From an uncultured Opitutales bacterium (GTDB lineage Bacteria; Verrucomicrobiota; Verrucomicrobiia; Opitutales; Intestinicryptomonadaceae): a stretch of 56,788 nucleotides of DNA. The translations under genes and the position numbers were made by a program. The notes under the pieces are model-generated. The model made no database searches, was not told where the DNA came from, and saw only the letters and a program-made list of their open reading frames with translations. The stretch is from contig URAK01000013.1 in NCBI GenBank assembly GCA_900545705.1, positions 1-56,788 on the forward strand. Reading direction: 5' to 3'. Each line of letters begins with the position of its first letter. Position 1 is the first letter of the stretch. Positions 34,444 to 41,912 of the stretch are shown in pieces.

Positions 34444-35913
34444 ATGAAAAAAATAATTTCCATAGCATCGCTTCTGCTCGCCGCGATACTGTCGGCGCAA
34501 ACTCAGGCCGCCGCAAATCCGGCGGCGCCACAAAAAGCGGAACAAGCGCCCGCCGCAAACTCGGCTACCAAAAAAAACGAGACACAAACTCCCGCCGCGA
34601 ATCCGGCGGATCAAAAAAATGAGGCGCAAGCCCCTGCGAGTCCGTCAGTTCAAAAAAAGGCACAACAATCCCCCGCCGCCCCGCAAGCGCAGTCCAAGCG
34701 CGACGCATTCGCCGCAATGCTCTACGTCAGCATTCAAGATCCGTCTATGGAATGGTGGTTCAACGTCCCAGCGAACGCCGCCCCGCACATATCGGAGTTG
34801 AAGAAAATATTTTTTAACCAAGAATTTTCCCTCTTCCCGTTCGCAAACAACGCCAAGGTGAAGGACGGCAAGTTTGAGATGTCATACACAATAACAATGG
34901 AATCCCCCGACGGGAAATCAACCGATCTAGTCAGGGACGCCAAATTCGACGGGACAAAAGTCTCCGACGACATAATAGTCGCCTGCCCCGACGTTATAGA
35001 CTTCAAGCTCGACAGGCGTTTTCCCGAGGGCCTTTACAAATTTAAAATGTCCGCAACAGACAAAATATCCGGCGAAACCTCCGAGTACGAAAACCATATC
35101 CGGCTAACTGAATGGTCTGCACCCGCAACTTTTGCCGATAAGAAGTTGGTGGCGGAATACGTACGCGCATACTCTTTGCAGCCCTCGCCTGATATACTGT
35201 ACTCGATAGTCTTTTCAAACGATTTCGACCTTGAGCAAAAGGGCGCCCCAAACTCCCTAAACTACACGTACCTCGGGTTTATAAAAGCGGCATTCAAAAA
35301 AAATATGTTTTTGTTAAGCCAAATTCGCGACACGTTCAAGTCGATGTCCGACATAAACCGCGCGAAGTTCATACTGATACTTGCGCTTCTCGATGCCGAA
35401 GCCGTGGACGAAACGCAGCTCACAGAGGTGGAAAAACAGTACCAGAAAAAAATACGCACTTTTAAAATGCCAAATCCGTACGGAAAGTGGGATCCATTTC
35501 TTGGGGCTGCGCAAATCGACATGCTCTGGGGCGAGTTTTTCGCCAACGGAACGTATAGGCCCATACGCCGCATACTAAACATACTCTCACACGCGAAGGA
35601 CGCCGCCTTTGCCGACGGCCTTGCCGAGAAGCGCCAAGCGCCGAAAACCCGCGAAGAATGGGATAGATACATGTTTGGCAGGCTCTACAAGGCTGCGTTG
35701 AAAACCGTTGCGATAAATGCAAGCAAGTATCCGCTTGTAGAGCAATACTGCGCATGGGCACTCCAGCATGGGGATATTCCGAAAGTTTCATACGAAGTTC
35801 TAAGCCCGCTGCTCGAGCACATTCGGGAAATGAAGTCTCCGGGAAGCACAGAAGGCGTCAAAGACGAGCTCCCGAAAGTCAAGATGCCGGAAATAAACAT
35901 AGATAAAATCTAA
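34444..35913 (+). CDS. Exported protein with Ala/Pro/Gln/Lys-rich linker, unknown function
   Basis: 489 residues. A signal peptide (about 1-22) is followed by a low-complexity region (about 23-82) made of irregular repeats of the type PAANPAxxKNExQAPA. A domain of about 130 residues with beta character follows (MEWWFNVPANAAPHISELKK; DGKFEMSYTITMESPDGK), then a helical region (about 215-470) with WDPFLGAAQIDMLWGEFFANG. No known family comes to mind. The linker suggests a periplasmic protein that spans peptidoglycan or is tethered away from a membrane. It shares a transcription unit with ruvC and the nucleotidyltransferase. Confidence 0.7.
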   Translation: MKKIISIASLLLAAILSAQTQAAANPAAPQKAEQAPAANSATKKNETQTPAANPADQKNEAQAPASPSVQKKAQQSPAAPQAQSKRDAFAAMLYVSIQDPSMEWWFNVPANAAPHISELKKIFFNQEFSLFPFANNAKVKDGKFEMSYTITMESPDGKSTDLVRDAKFDGTKVSDDIIVACPDVIDFKLDRRFPEGLYKFKMSATDKISGETSEYENHIRLTEWSAPATFADKKLVAEYVRAYSLQPSPDILYSIVFSNDFDLEQKGAPNSLNYTYLGFIKAAFKKNMFLLSQIRDTFKSMSDINRAKFILILALLDAEAVDETQLTEVEKQYQKKIRTFKMPNPYGKWDPFLGAAQIDMLWGEFFANGTYRPIRRILNILSHAKDAAFADGLAEKRQAPKTREEWDRYMFGRLYKAALKTVAINASKYPLVEQYCAWALQHGDIPKVSYEVLSPLLEHIREMKSPGSTEGVKDELPKVKMPEINIDKI

Positions 35914-36070
35914 GCCGTCCGTTGCGGCGTTCGCTAATGCCCAAACCTGGAAGGTTTCTTTTCCAATTAAGAATAGATAAAGCCGCCCCGCTGCGGCGTT
36001 CGACTTTCCCATTTGTATTTGACTTTTTTGCTCGCCGCGCCGATTATTTAAATACAACCCTAAAAAAAAT

Positions 36071-36409
36071 ATGAAACTCATAAAAGCGATTATAAAACCG
36101 TTTAAAATCGACGAAGTAAAAGAGGCTCTGGCCGACATCGGCGTTGAGGGTATGACGGTAACCGAAGTCAAGGGGTTCGGACGCCAAAAGGGACATTCCG
36201 AGATATACAGAGGCAGCGAATACACAGCCGAACTCCTCCCCAAAATCGTCCTTGATATATGCGTGCCTTCCGACATGGCCGACAAAGTTGTCGAGACAAT
36301 AATGAAATCCGCCCACACGGGAAAAATCGGAGACGGGAAAATTTTTATCATACCCGTCGAGCAGGCGTACCGTATAAGGACCGGCGAAAAGGGAATAATA
36401 GCCCTTTAA
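36071..36409 (+). CDS. glnB: Nitrogen regulatory protein P-II
   Basis: 112 residues, full length. This trimeric signal protein senses 2-oxoglutarate, ATP and ADP. The N-terminus MKLIKAIIKPFKIDEVKEAL, the T-loop with the uridylylation site Tyr51 (IYRGSEYTAELLPK) and the C-terminal GKIGDGKIFIIPVEQAYRIRTGE all match GlnB/GlnK signatures. No amtB, glnA or glnD is next to it. The next gene starts 60 bases later on the same strand. Confidence 0.97.
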   Translation: MKLIKAIIKPFKIDEVKEALADIGVEGMTVTEVKGFGRQKGHSEIYRGSEYTAELLPKIVLDICVPSDMADKVVETIMKSAHTGKIGDGKIFIIPVEQAYRIRTGEKGIIAL

Positions 36410-36469
36410 GAATTCCCTAAAACCAAAGAAACGGCAAGCTGCCGCGCAATAAATTAGAATTTTTAAGAT

Positions 36470-37006
36470 ATGACAGTTGAAGAAAGATTGGAAAAATATC
36501 TCGGCAAAGATCCGCAGATAGACCCTACGGCTTATGTGAGCAAAAACGCGGTTTTAATGGGAGACATTAAAATCGGGAAAAACGCGAGTGTATGGCCCGG
36601 CTGCGTGTTGAGAGCCGACATAAATTCGATAGAACTCGGTGAAAACTCCAATATACAGGACGGCACAATGGTCCACTTGGCCGACGATGCCGGAGTTAAG
36701 ATTGGCAAGAATACAACAATCGGCCACGGCGCGATAATCCACGCCTGCACAATAGGCGACGGCTGCCTTATCGGCATGGGTTCAATAATTCTGGACAAAG
36801 CTGTAATTGGCGACCACTCGATAGTCGGCGCAGGCGCGCTCGTCACAAAGAACACTGTTGTCCCCGCAGGTTCGCTCGTATTTGGCTCGCCGGCGAAAGT
36901 CATAAAGACGCTCGACGAGGAGACCCAGAAGGGGCTCGAATATTGGGCGAAAAAATACACAAAGCTCGCAGCCGCCAACAAAGCCAAAGAGCAAGAGCAG
37001 AAATGA
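36470..37006 (+). CDS. Gamma-class carbonic anhydrase family protein
   Basis: 178 residues, a left-handed beta-helix of hexapeptide repeats (IGKNASVWPGCVLRADIN onward). The three metal-ligand histidines of the family are present: His69 in MVHLADD, and His86 and His91 in IGHGAIIHACTIG. The Arg/Asp pair RADIN is also present. The C-terminal helix after GSPAKVIKTL is typical of the YrdA/CaiE-type group. Many members are active only under some conditions, so enzyme activity is likely but not certain. It overlaps trmB by four bases (ATGA). Confidence 0.92.
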   Translation: MTVEERLEKYLGKDPQIDPTAYVSKNAVLMGDIKIGKNASVWPGCVLRADINSIELGENSNIQDGTMVHLADDAGVKIGKNTTIGHGAIIHACTIGDGCLIGMGSIILDKAVIGDHSIVGAGALVTKNTVVPAGSLVFGSPAKVIKTLDEETQKGLEYWAKKYTKLAAANKAKEQEQK

Positions 37007-37587
37007 GCCTGCAAGAGGCACTTGAAAGGCGCGCCGAGCGGGTGGCGGCCTTAAAATCCGCCTGCGCCCCGATTTTTGAGCGCTCGAAAAATATAACCCT
37101 TGAAATAGGCTGCGGGAAAGGTCATTACCTGAGTTCGTACGCCGCTAAATTTCCGGGTGAAGTATGTGTCGGCATCGACCTCATAAGCAAGCGCATAGAG
37201 GACGGAAGACGCCGCGCGAAAAACAAGGGGGCCGGAAACGCCTTTTTTGTAAAGGCGGAGGCAATGGAATTTTTGGAGGCACTGCCGCTCGATGTACGCC
37301 TCGACAAGATTTTCATATTTTTTCCTGATCCGTGGCCGAAAGAAAAGCACCATAAAAGACGCCTAATTCGGGGAGAATTCCTCGACTACATTAGGCAGTT
37401 TTGCCGCGTAGGTTGTAAGATGTACTTCCGAACGGATTACGAAGAATACTTTGAATGGGCAAAAAATGAAATAAGCCAAAATTCCCTGTGGGAATTAACC
37501 GATGAAACCGAGCTTCCGCATGAGGAGGTTTCGCAATTTCAAAGGATACTTCCCGTATTTTCAACGCTTGTTGCCGTTGCCACTTAG
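37003..37587 (+). CDS. trmB: tRNA (guanine-N7-)-methyltransferase
   Basis: 194 residues from the ATG at 37003, which overlaps the preceding stop (ATGA). An open frame 20 codons further up lies inside the carbonic anhydrase gene and is rejected. It methylates G46 of tRNA using S-adenosylmethionine. The SAM-binding motif is LEIGCGKGHYL with VGIDL after it. The TrmB signature FIFFPDPWPKEKHHKRRLI carries the catalytic Asp and the basic tRNA-binding residues, and YFRTDYEEY follows. Confidence 0.95.
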   Translation: MSLQEALERRAERVAALKSACAPIFERSKNITLEIGCGKGHYLSSYAAKFPGEVCVGIDLISKRIEDGRRRAKNKGAGNAFFVKAEAMEFLEALPLDVRLDKIFIFFPDPWPKEKHHKRRLIRGEFLDYIRQFCRVGCKMYFRTDYEEYFEWAKNEISQNSLWELTDETELPHEEVSQFQRILPVFSTLVAVAT

Positions 37588-37993
37588 CCGCTTCCGAAAA
37601 ATACTGCGGGAGGCACAACTGAGGGGCAGACAAATTTAGGGAAATTCTGCCCTGCCCTCTTGCCGCGAGTTTTTGTTTTTGTATAGTTCGACAAAATAAA
37701 CTTTGCGGAGCAGTTAATTTTAATATACGCCAACATTGCTCACCGAGGGCAATTCTAATTTGCGGGCTTCTTCCGATACAGGTTAAATTAAAGCAATTTT
37801 CCGCTGACCCGCTCGGCAATAGTTGTGGCTTTTGCTAGCTCGACAAAAAACGTTTGAATAAAAGTTAATTTTAAAATGCTTTTATTCTACATACCCAATG
37901 CAATTTAAATCTGCATACTTTGATTATAAATTTCTGGGAGAACACATTTATGGCAGTTTTACATCTATATCATAAAAAAGTTTTTGGCGCGCT

Positions 37994-38170
37994 CAAAGAG
38001 TTGTACGCTGTCGCCTAAGCAGCGTTTGCGGTGAAATTACAATGGTCTTTTTGCATAGCTCCAAAGTGTCGCCCCTGTCTCTCTACGGTTCGAACACTTT
38101 ATGGAAGCGCATTTTTTCTTTTTCGGACAAAGTGTCACCCGCTGTCGCTTTGCGGTTAGAACTTTTTTTC
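37994..38170. repeat. Three degenerate direct repeats, 66-68 bp apart
   Basis: The units begin CAAAG at 37994, 38062 and 38128. The second and third are clearly alike over about 39 bases (CAAAGTGTC, CTGTC, CGGTT, GAAC), the first only loosely. T-rich tracts fill the space between. The spacing is regular, but the sequence is too diverged for a CRISPR array. Confidence 0.5.
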
Positions 38171-38396
38171 AGATCAGATTCTTAAAATTTTTGAATTAAA
38201 AAAGTCCCGCTTTATTTTCAATAATGCCACTTTCCGAAAAAAACATTTTTAGACCATTTTTCATACATCGGAAAATAATTTCCTTTCCCCTATTTTTAAT
38301 TATTTTAGGCTTTTTTCCGCGCATCGAGGGGGTGTCGCGTTTCTTATATTTCAGTAAAAAATTGGCGGCGCAAGATCCCGCCAACTTGATTCAAGC

Positions 38397-38419
38397 AAAA
38401 AAAAGCCCGAAATCGGGCT
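38397..38419 (-). terminator. Terminator of the sigma factor gene
   Basis: A perfect 7-bp stem AGCCCGA/TCGGGCT (38404-38410 with 38413-38419) with a two-base loop. On the minus strand it is followed by eight T. It lies 31 bases past the stop at 38450. Confidence 0.88.
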
Positions 38420-38449
38420 GTTGATGGCGTTTTGCGGATCGCCGCCGCG

Positions 38450-39187
38450 TTAGTTTACGAACTTCGGGCGCAGTGAATTTAAGGCCTGGGCGTGTATCTG
38501 GCAAATACGTGCCTCAGTCAACCCGAATTCCTTGGCTATTTCTCCGAGCTTTTTATCCTTGAAGTAATAGTTTTCTATTACGCGCCTCTGTTTTTCCGGA
38601 AGAGCGGCAATGCTCCTGCGGACATTCTCGGCAAGCTCTTTTTTCTCCACTGCATCGACGGCAGTTTCTGCATTTTCGTCCGCGATGGACTCGGCGAACG
38701 AGGGAACATTTCCGTCGTCATTTTCAGGTGAATCGTTCAAGGAGATGAACGAGCAAGATTGAGTGCGGCGTTTAATCCGCTCAAACTGTTTTTCGGATAC
38801 GCCCATTTTCTCGCGCAACTCTGAGTCTTTCGGAGCGCGGCCGAGTTTCTGTTCGAGTTCTTCGCGCAATTTATCGAGCTGTTTTGCGTCGCTGCGCGCG
38901 GAACGCGACATGTAGTCTAAACTTCTGAGTTCGTCGATTATCGCCCCGCGGACCCTTGTGGATATGTATCCGGCGTAGCTGCCTGAACGCGATGGATCGA
39001 GTTTGCAAATCGCGTCGGCAAGCCCGGTCACGCCCGCCGAGTGGAGCTCGTCGTAATCGGCGTAGGCGGGGAGTTTCGTCTTCATCGAGTTTACTATTTT
39101 TTCTATGACAGGATAGTACTTGACGAAAAGAGCCTTCTGGCGAGTCGTCAGCACTTTCCCTTTCTGTTTTTCCTCTATTCCTATCAT
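38450..39187 (-). CDS. RNA polymerase sigma factor, FliA/WhiG type
   Basis: 245 residues, group 3 sigma-70. It has region 2 (VEKIVNSMK-like start, DELHSAGVTGLADAICKLDPS, YISTRVRGAIIDELRSLDYMSR), region 3 (KLGRAPKDSELREKMGVSEKQF), a linker (about 150-180, acidic) and region 4 (LPEKQRRVIENYYFKDKKLGEIAKEFGLTEARICQIHAQAL, seen over 195-235). The FliA-type pattern is clear, but no flagellar genes or anti-sigma FlgM lie in the window. An upstream in-frame TAA (39196-39194) fixes the start at this ATG or later. A hairpin separates it from a strong Shine-Dalgarno sequence; see that entry. Confidence 0.95.
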   Translation of the reverse strand: MIGIEEKQKGKVLTTRQKALFVKYYPVIEKIVNSMKTKLPAYADYDELHSAGVTGLADAICKLDPSRSGSYAGYISTRVRGAIIDELRSLDYMSRSARSDAKQLDKLREELEQKLGRAPKDSELREKMGVSEKQFERIKRRTQSCSFISLNDSPENDDGNVPSFAESIADENAETAVDAVEKKELAENVRRSIAALPEKQRRVIENYYFKDKKLGEIAKEFGLTEARICQIHAQALNSLRPKFVN

Positions 39188-39571
39188 TTTATTTTAGGGC
39201 GATTTTCGCCCCCTCCTTTTGTTGTTATTTATTTAGACTATTTTTTCTCTTATTTATTCTATTTTTTTTTCGATTTATTTTTGTCACCGCCAATATTATT
39301 AACAGATTCCGTGCCAATAGTAGAGCATGCGGCATTTTTATAATTATGTGACTGAAAATCACTATATTAAACAAAAAAGCCCAACAGTGCCCCCTATTTT
39401 AACTATGACAAAACTGTGACTATGTGGGACAATGCGATACAATTTGCGACCTTTTTGAGGTATTTTGCGCCATGCTTTTAAATTAAAAATTAACGATTAT
39501 CGCAAAACTTCATAATGCTATTGCAAGGCGCAAAAACTTTTGCCATTATCTACACATATCTGCTTTAATAT
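39188..39571. other. Divergent intergenic region, sigma factor / namZ
   Basis: 384 bases, strongly AT-rich, between two divergent starts, so it should carry both promoters. Near the sigma gene are the leader hairpin and Shine-Dalgarno sequence described separately. No open frame or repeat stands out in the rest. Confidence 0.5.
39197..39218 (-). promoter_or_regulatory. Shine-Dalgarno plus hairpin before the sigma factor start
   Basis: On the minus strand, AAGGAGG (39218-39212) is followed at once by a perfect 6-bp hairpin GGGCGA-AAA-TCGCCC (39211-39197) and then nine bases to the ATG at 39187. Linear spacing is 24 bases, too far for normal initiation. With the hairpin folded it is about 9. 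Translation may therefore depend on the hairpin. This is inferred from sequence only. Confidence 0.55.
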
Positions 39572-40840
39572 ATGAATACACGGACATTCCTCCGCATCTG
39601 CGCCGCCGCAATTCCCGGGACAATACTGTTTCCGCGGGCTCTTTTTGCCCAGTCACAGAAAGTCATGCTCGGCATAGACGTTCTCGAATCCCGAAAGTTC
39701 GCGCCGATAGCGGGGAAAAAAGTGGGGTTGCTCACCCACCCTGCAGGTGTAAACCGCTTTGGGACAAGCACTATTGATGTTTTAAGGCGCGCTAGGAACG
39801 TAAAGCTCGTCGCACTATTCGGGCCCGAGCACGGCATATACGGAAATGAAAAAGCGGAAGTTCCCATTCTCGATAGAATCGACAGCCGCACGGGTCTGCC
39901 TGTTTACTCGCTCTACGGGAAATACAGAAAACCCACGCCGCAGATGCTCAAAAATATAGATGTGCTCGTAATCGACCTTCAGGATATTGGCTCGCGCTCA
40001 TATACTTACGCAAGCTGCATGTTGCGCGCCATGGAGGCCTGCTTTGAAAACGGCAAACCTGTGGTTGTCCTCGACAGACCAAACCCTCTCGGCGGAATAA
40101 AAGTCGACGGCCCGGGGCTCGATATACAATTCAAGAGCTATGTGGGAATGTTCCAAGTCCCGTACGTGCATGCATTGACCATCGGGGAACTCGCAAGGCT
40201 TGCAAAATATACGAAAAATGCCATGGAAATAACGTCAAAAGAGCAGCAAAACGGCAAGCTGACAGTTATTCCCATGAGCGGCTGGAAACGCTCAATGCTA
40301 TGGACCGACACGGGGCTTAGATGGGTCGGGACAAGTCCCGCCGTGCCGACTGTCGCCGCGGCAATGGGCTATCCTATGACGGGGCTCGGCTGCCAACTTG
40401 GCGGTTTCCAACACGGATACGGCACTCAGTACCCATTCAGATTTCTGACTTTTAAAGGCAAGACTCCGGAGCAAGTCGAGACTGCCTTGCGCCGCTGCCA
40501 AATCCGCGGAATCTCGTATAAAAAAGCTTCAGCAAAAAATGCGCGCGGGGAAAAAATCGACGGCGTGTATGTCGTGATAACGGACTGGAACTCCCTAAAC
40601 GTCACCGAGCTGAGCTTCCATATGATGCGCCTGGCATGCCAATGGGGCGGACGGGGCGTTTTTGCAAATGTTTCGGAATCCCAAAAATCGCTCTTCAACA
40701 AGCATACGGGCTCGCAAGAATGGTGGAACGAAATATCAAAAAAAGGAAAGGACGCTGACGTAAAAAAATTCATTGATAAATGGAAACGGCAAGCTCTCGC
40801 TTTCCGCGAAGAATCAAAAAAATTCCACCTCTACAAATAA
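39572..40840 (+). CDS. namZ: Exo-beta-N-acetylmuramidase NamZ family (DUF1343, GH171)
   Basis: 422 residues with an N-terminal signal peptide (about 1-26, ending LFAQS). It matches the DUF1343 family, whose Bacillus subtilis member NamZ removes terminal N-acetylmuramic acid from peptidoglycan fragments. Typical segments are KKVGLLTHPAGVNR, LVALFGPEHGIYG, VLVIDLQDIGSRSYTYA, VVVLDRPNPLGG and TVAAAMGYPMTGLG. The role is likely recycling or digestion of cell-wall material in the periplasm or outside. It has no other MurNAc genes beside it, and a nitroreductase gene follows 29 bases later. Confidence 0.9.
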   Translation: MNTRTFLRICAAAIPGTILFPRALFAQSQKVMLGIDVLESRKFAPIAGKKVGLLTHPAGVNRFGTSTIDVLRRARNVKLVALFGPEHGIYGNEKAEVPILDRIDSRTGLPVYSLYGKYRKPTPQMLKNIDVLVIDLQDIGSRSYTYASCMLRAMEACFENGKPVVVLDRPNPLGGIKVDGPGLDIQFKSYVGMFQVPYVHALTIGELARLAKYTKNAMEITSKEQQNGKLTVIPMSGWKRSMLWTDTGLRWVGTSPAVPTVAAAMGYPMTGLGCQLGGFQHGYGTQYPFRFLTFKGKTPEQVETALRRCQIRGISYKKASAKNARGEKIDGVYVVITDWNSLNVTELSFHMMRLACQWGGRGVFANVSESQKSLFNKHTGSQEWWNEISKKGKDADVKKFIDKWKRQALAFREESKKFHLYK

Positions 40841-40869
40841 ATTTACCGAATCAAGAAAGGATAAGTTCA

Positions 40870-41394
40870 ATGGATAGGAAAAGCGCAATATTTACGCGCC
40901 GCTCGGTCAGGGTTTACGATCCCTCCAAGCGCGCCACAAAAGAGCAAATACTGGATATTCTCGATGCCGCAATGCACGCGCCAACGGCAATGAACAAGCA
41001 ACCCTGGGAATTTGTTGTTGCCACAGATCCGGAAGTTGTTAGCGGAATAACAAAAATACACCCATACTGCGAATTTCTGCCGGACGCCGGAAGCGCAATT
41101 ATAGTGTGCGGAAACCTCAAAGAACAGTTTGAAATACCCGAAGGCGGATACTACCAATACGACTGTTCCGCCGCCGCGCAAAACATATTGCTGCGCGCCA
41201 AGGAGCTCGGTTTGGACACTTGCTGGTGCGGCATAGCCCCCGAAAAAACCCGCATGGACGCCTTCAAAAAATTCTTCAAGCTTCCGGCCCACATAGAGCC
41301 TATGGCACTCATCGTTCTGGGGTACGGCGCCGAAACGCCTGAACCCGATCCCGACAGATTTAAGAAGGAAAAAATCCATTTCCAAACTTGGTAA
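40870..41394 (+). CDS. Nitroreductase family protein
   Basis: 174 residues from the ATG at 40870, with AGAAAGGA about 10 bases before it. A longer open frame reaching into namZ is rejected. It is an FMN-dependent oxidoreductase fold. IFTRRSVRVYDPSKR at the start holds the Arg-Arg-Ser FMN-phosphate site; HAPTAMNKQPWEFVV and the C-terminal segment ALIVLGYGAETPEPDPDR are family signatures. The physiological substrate cannot be told. A strong terminator follows. Confidence 0.93.
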   Translation: MDRKSAIFTRRSVRVYDPSKRATKEQILDILDAAMHAPTAMNKQPWEFVVATDPEVVSGITKIHPYCEFLPDAGSAIIVCGNLKEQFEIPEGGYYQYDCSAAAQNILLRAKELGLDTCWCGIAPEKTRMDAFKKFFKLPAHIEPMALIVLGYGAETPEPDPDRFKKEKIHFQTW

Positions 41395-41412
41395 TGTCAA
41401 TGTTGGCAAATG

Positions 41413-41446
41413 GGGCGTCGGGATTATCCCGGCGCCTCTTTTTTTT
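41413..41446 (+). terminator. Terminator after the nitroreductase gene
   Basis: A 10-bp stem (41414-41423 with 41427-41436, one G-T pair) with a three-base loop, then CTCTTTTTTTT. It lies 18 bases past the stop codon. Confidence 0.88.
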
Positions 41447-41854
41447 CATTGGGCAAAAATCTTAAACGCATAAAGCCGTTCACGTTATCCACAAGGATAT
41501 AAAAATTCCCATTCCGCGCGCTGCACACCATTAAAAAACGCTTGGCGCAAATACAAATATTTTAACGACGGCAATTGTCCACCGCTGTGCCTAGGCGAAA
41601 TATTTGGCGCAAATCTAAATGTTCTAAAAATATGCTCTACGAAGTAACCCAGGCAGATAGTACAGACCTTTTAGCAGATAGGACAAAACCCGCATTTTAA
41701 GCCTCCCCTCAGACAAGGAAGAGAAAAAAATTCCCGCGGCGCGCCTAATCTAAAATGCGCCGTCGCATAAAAACCTTTTCGCAGCGCGAAAAAATATTAT
41801 ATCCTCAAATATGGCATGCCCGCTAAAAAATTTTTGTAAGGAATTATTTGCCAT

Positions 41855-41889
41855 ATAAAAAAACGCTCGCGCAATCTGCGCGGGCGTTT
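41855..41889 (-). terminator. Terminator of the FAD oxidoreductase gene
   Basis: A 12-bp stem (41861-41872 with 41878-41889, one G-T pair) with a five-base loop, followed on the minus strand by seven T. It lies 23 bases past the stop at 41913. Confidence 0.88.
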
Positions 41890-41912
41890 TGTAGTTTAAC
41901 CTGCCGAAAAAA

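Larger units (their letters stand above)
37588..38449. other. Long gene-free stretch with degenerate repeats
   Basis: 862 bases with no credible gene. Right after trmB there is a hairpin (about 37624-37652) with GGGCAG/CTGCCC and AATTT/AAATT arms. Two similar AT-rich segments containing TCGACAAA and AGTTAATTTTAA lie near 37684-37722 and 37835-37876. Three degenerate units starting CAAAG and carrying CTGT-CG and GCGGT-like motifs begin at 37994, 38062 and 38128. At the right end is the sigma factor's terminator. It could be the remnant of a lost gene or a repeated structured element. Confidence 0.55.
41395..41912. other. Convergent intergenic region
   Basis: 518 bases between two convergent genes, with a terminator at each end. 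In between is an imperfect 24-bp direct repeat (41542-41565 and 41604-41627, both starting TTGGCGCAAAT) and a shorter AGCAGATAG-like repeat near 41650-41685. I see no gene. Confidence 0.5.

Noticed and set aside
37391..37819. 142-codon minus-strand frame overlapping trmB
   Set aside because: Half of it is antisense to trmB and the other half crosses the gene-free stretch; no motif or start signal.
37994..38170. Regular 66-68 bp repeats as a CRISPR array
   Set aside because: The units are too diverged and only three, the first very weak; no cas genes.
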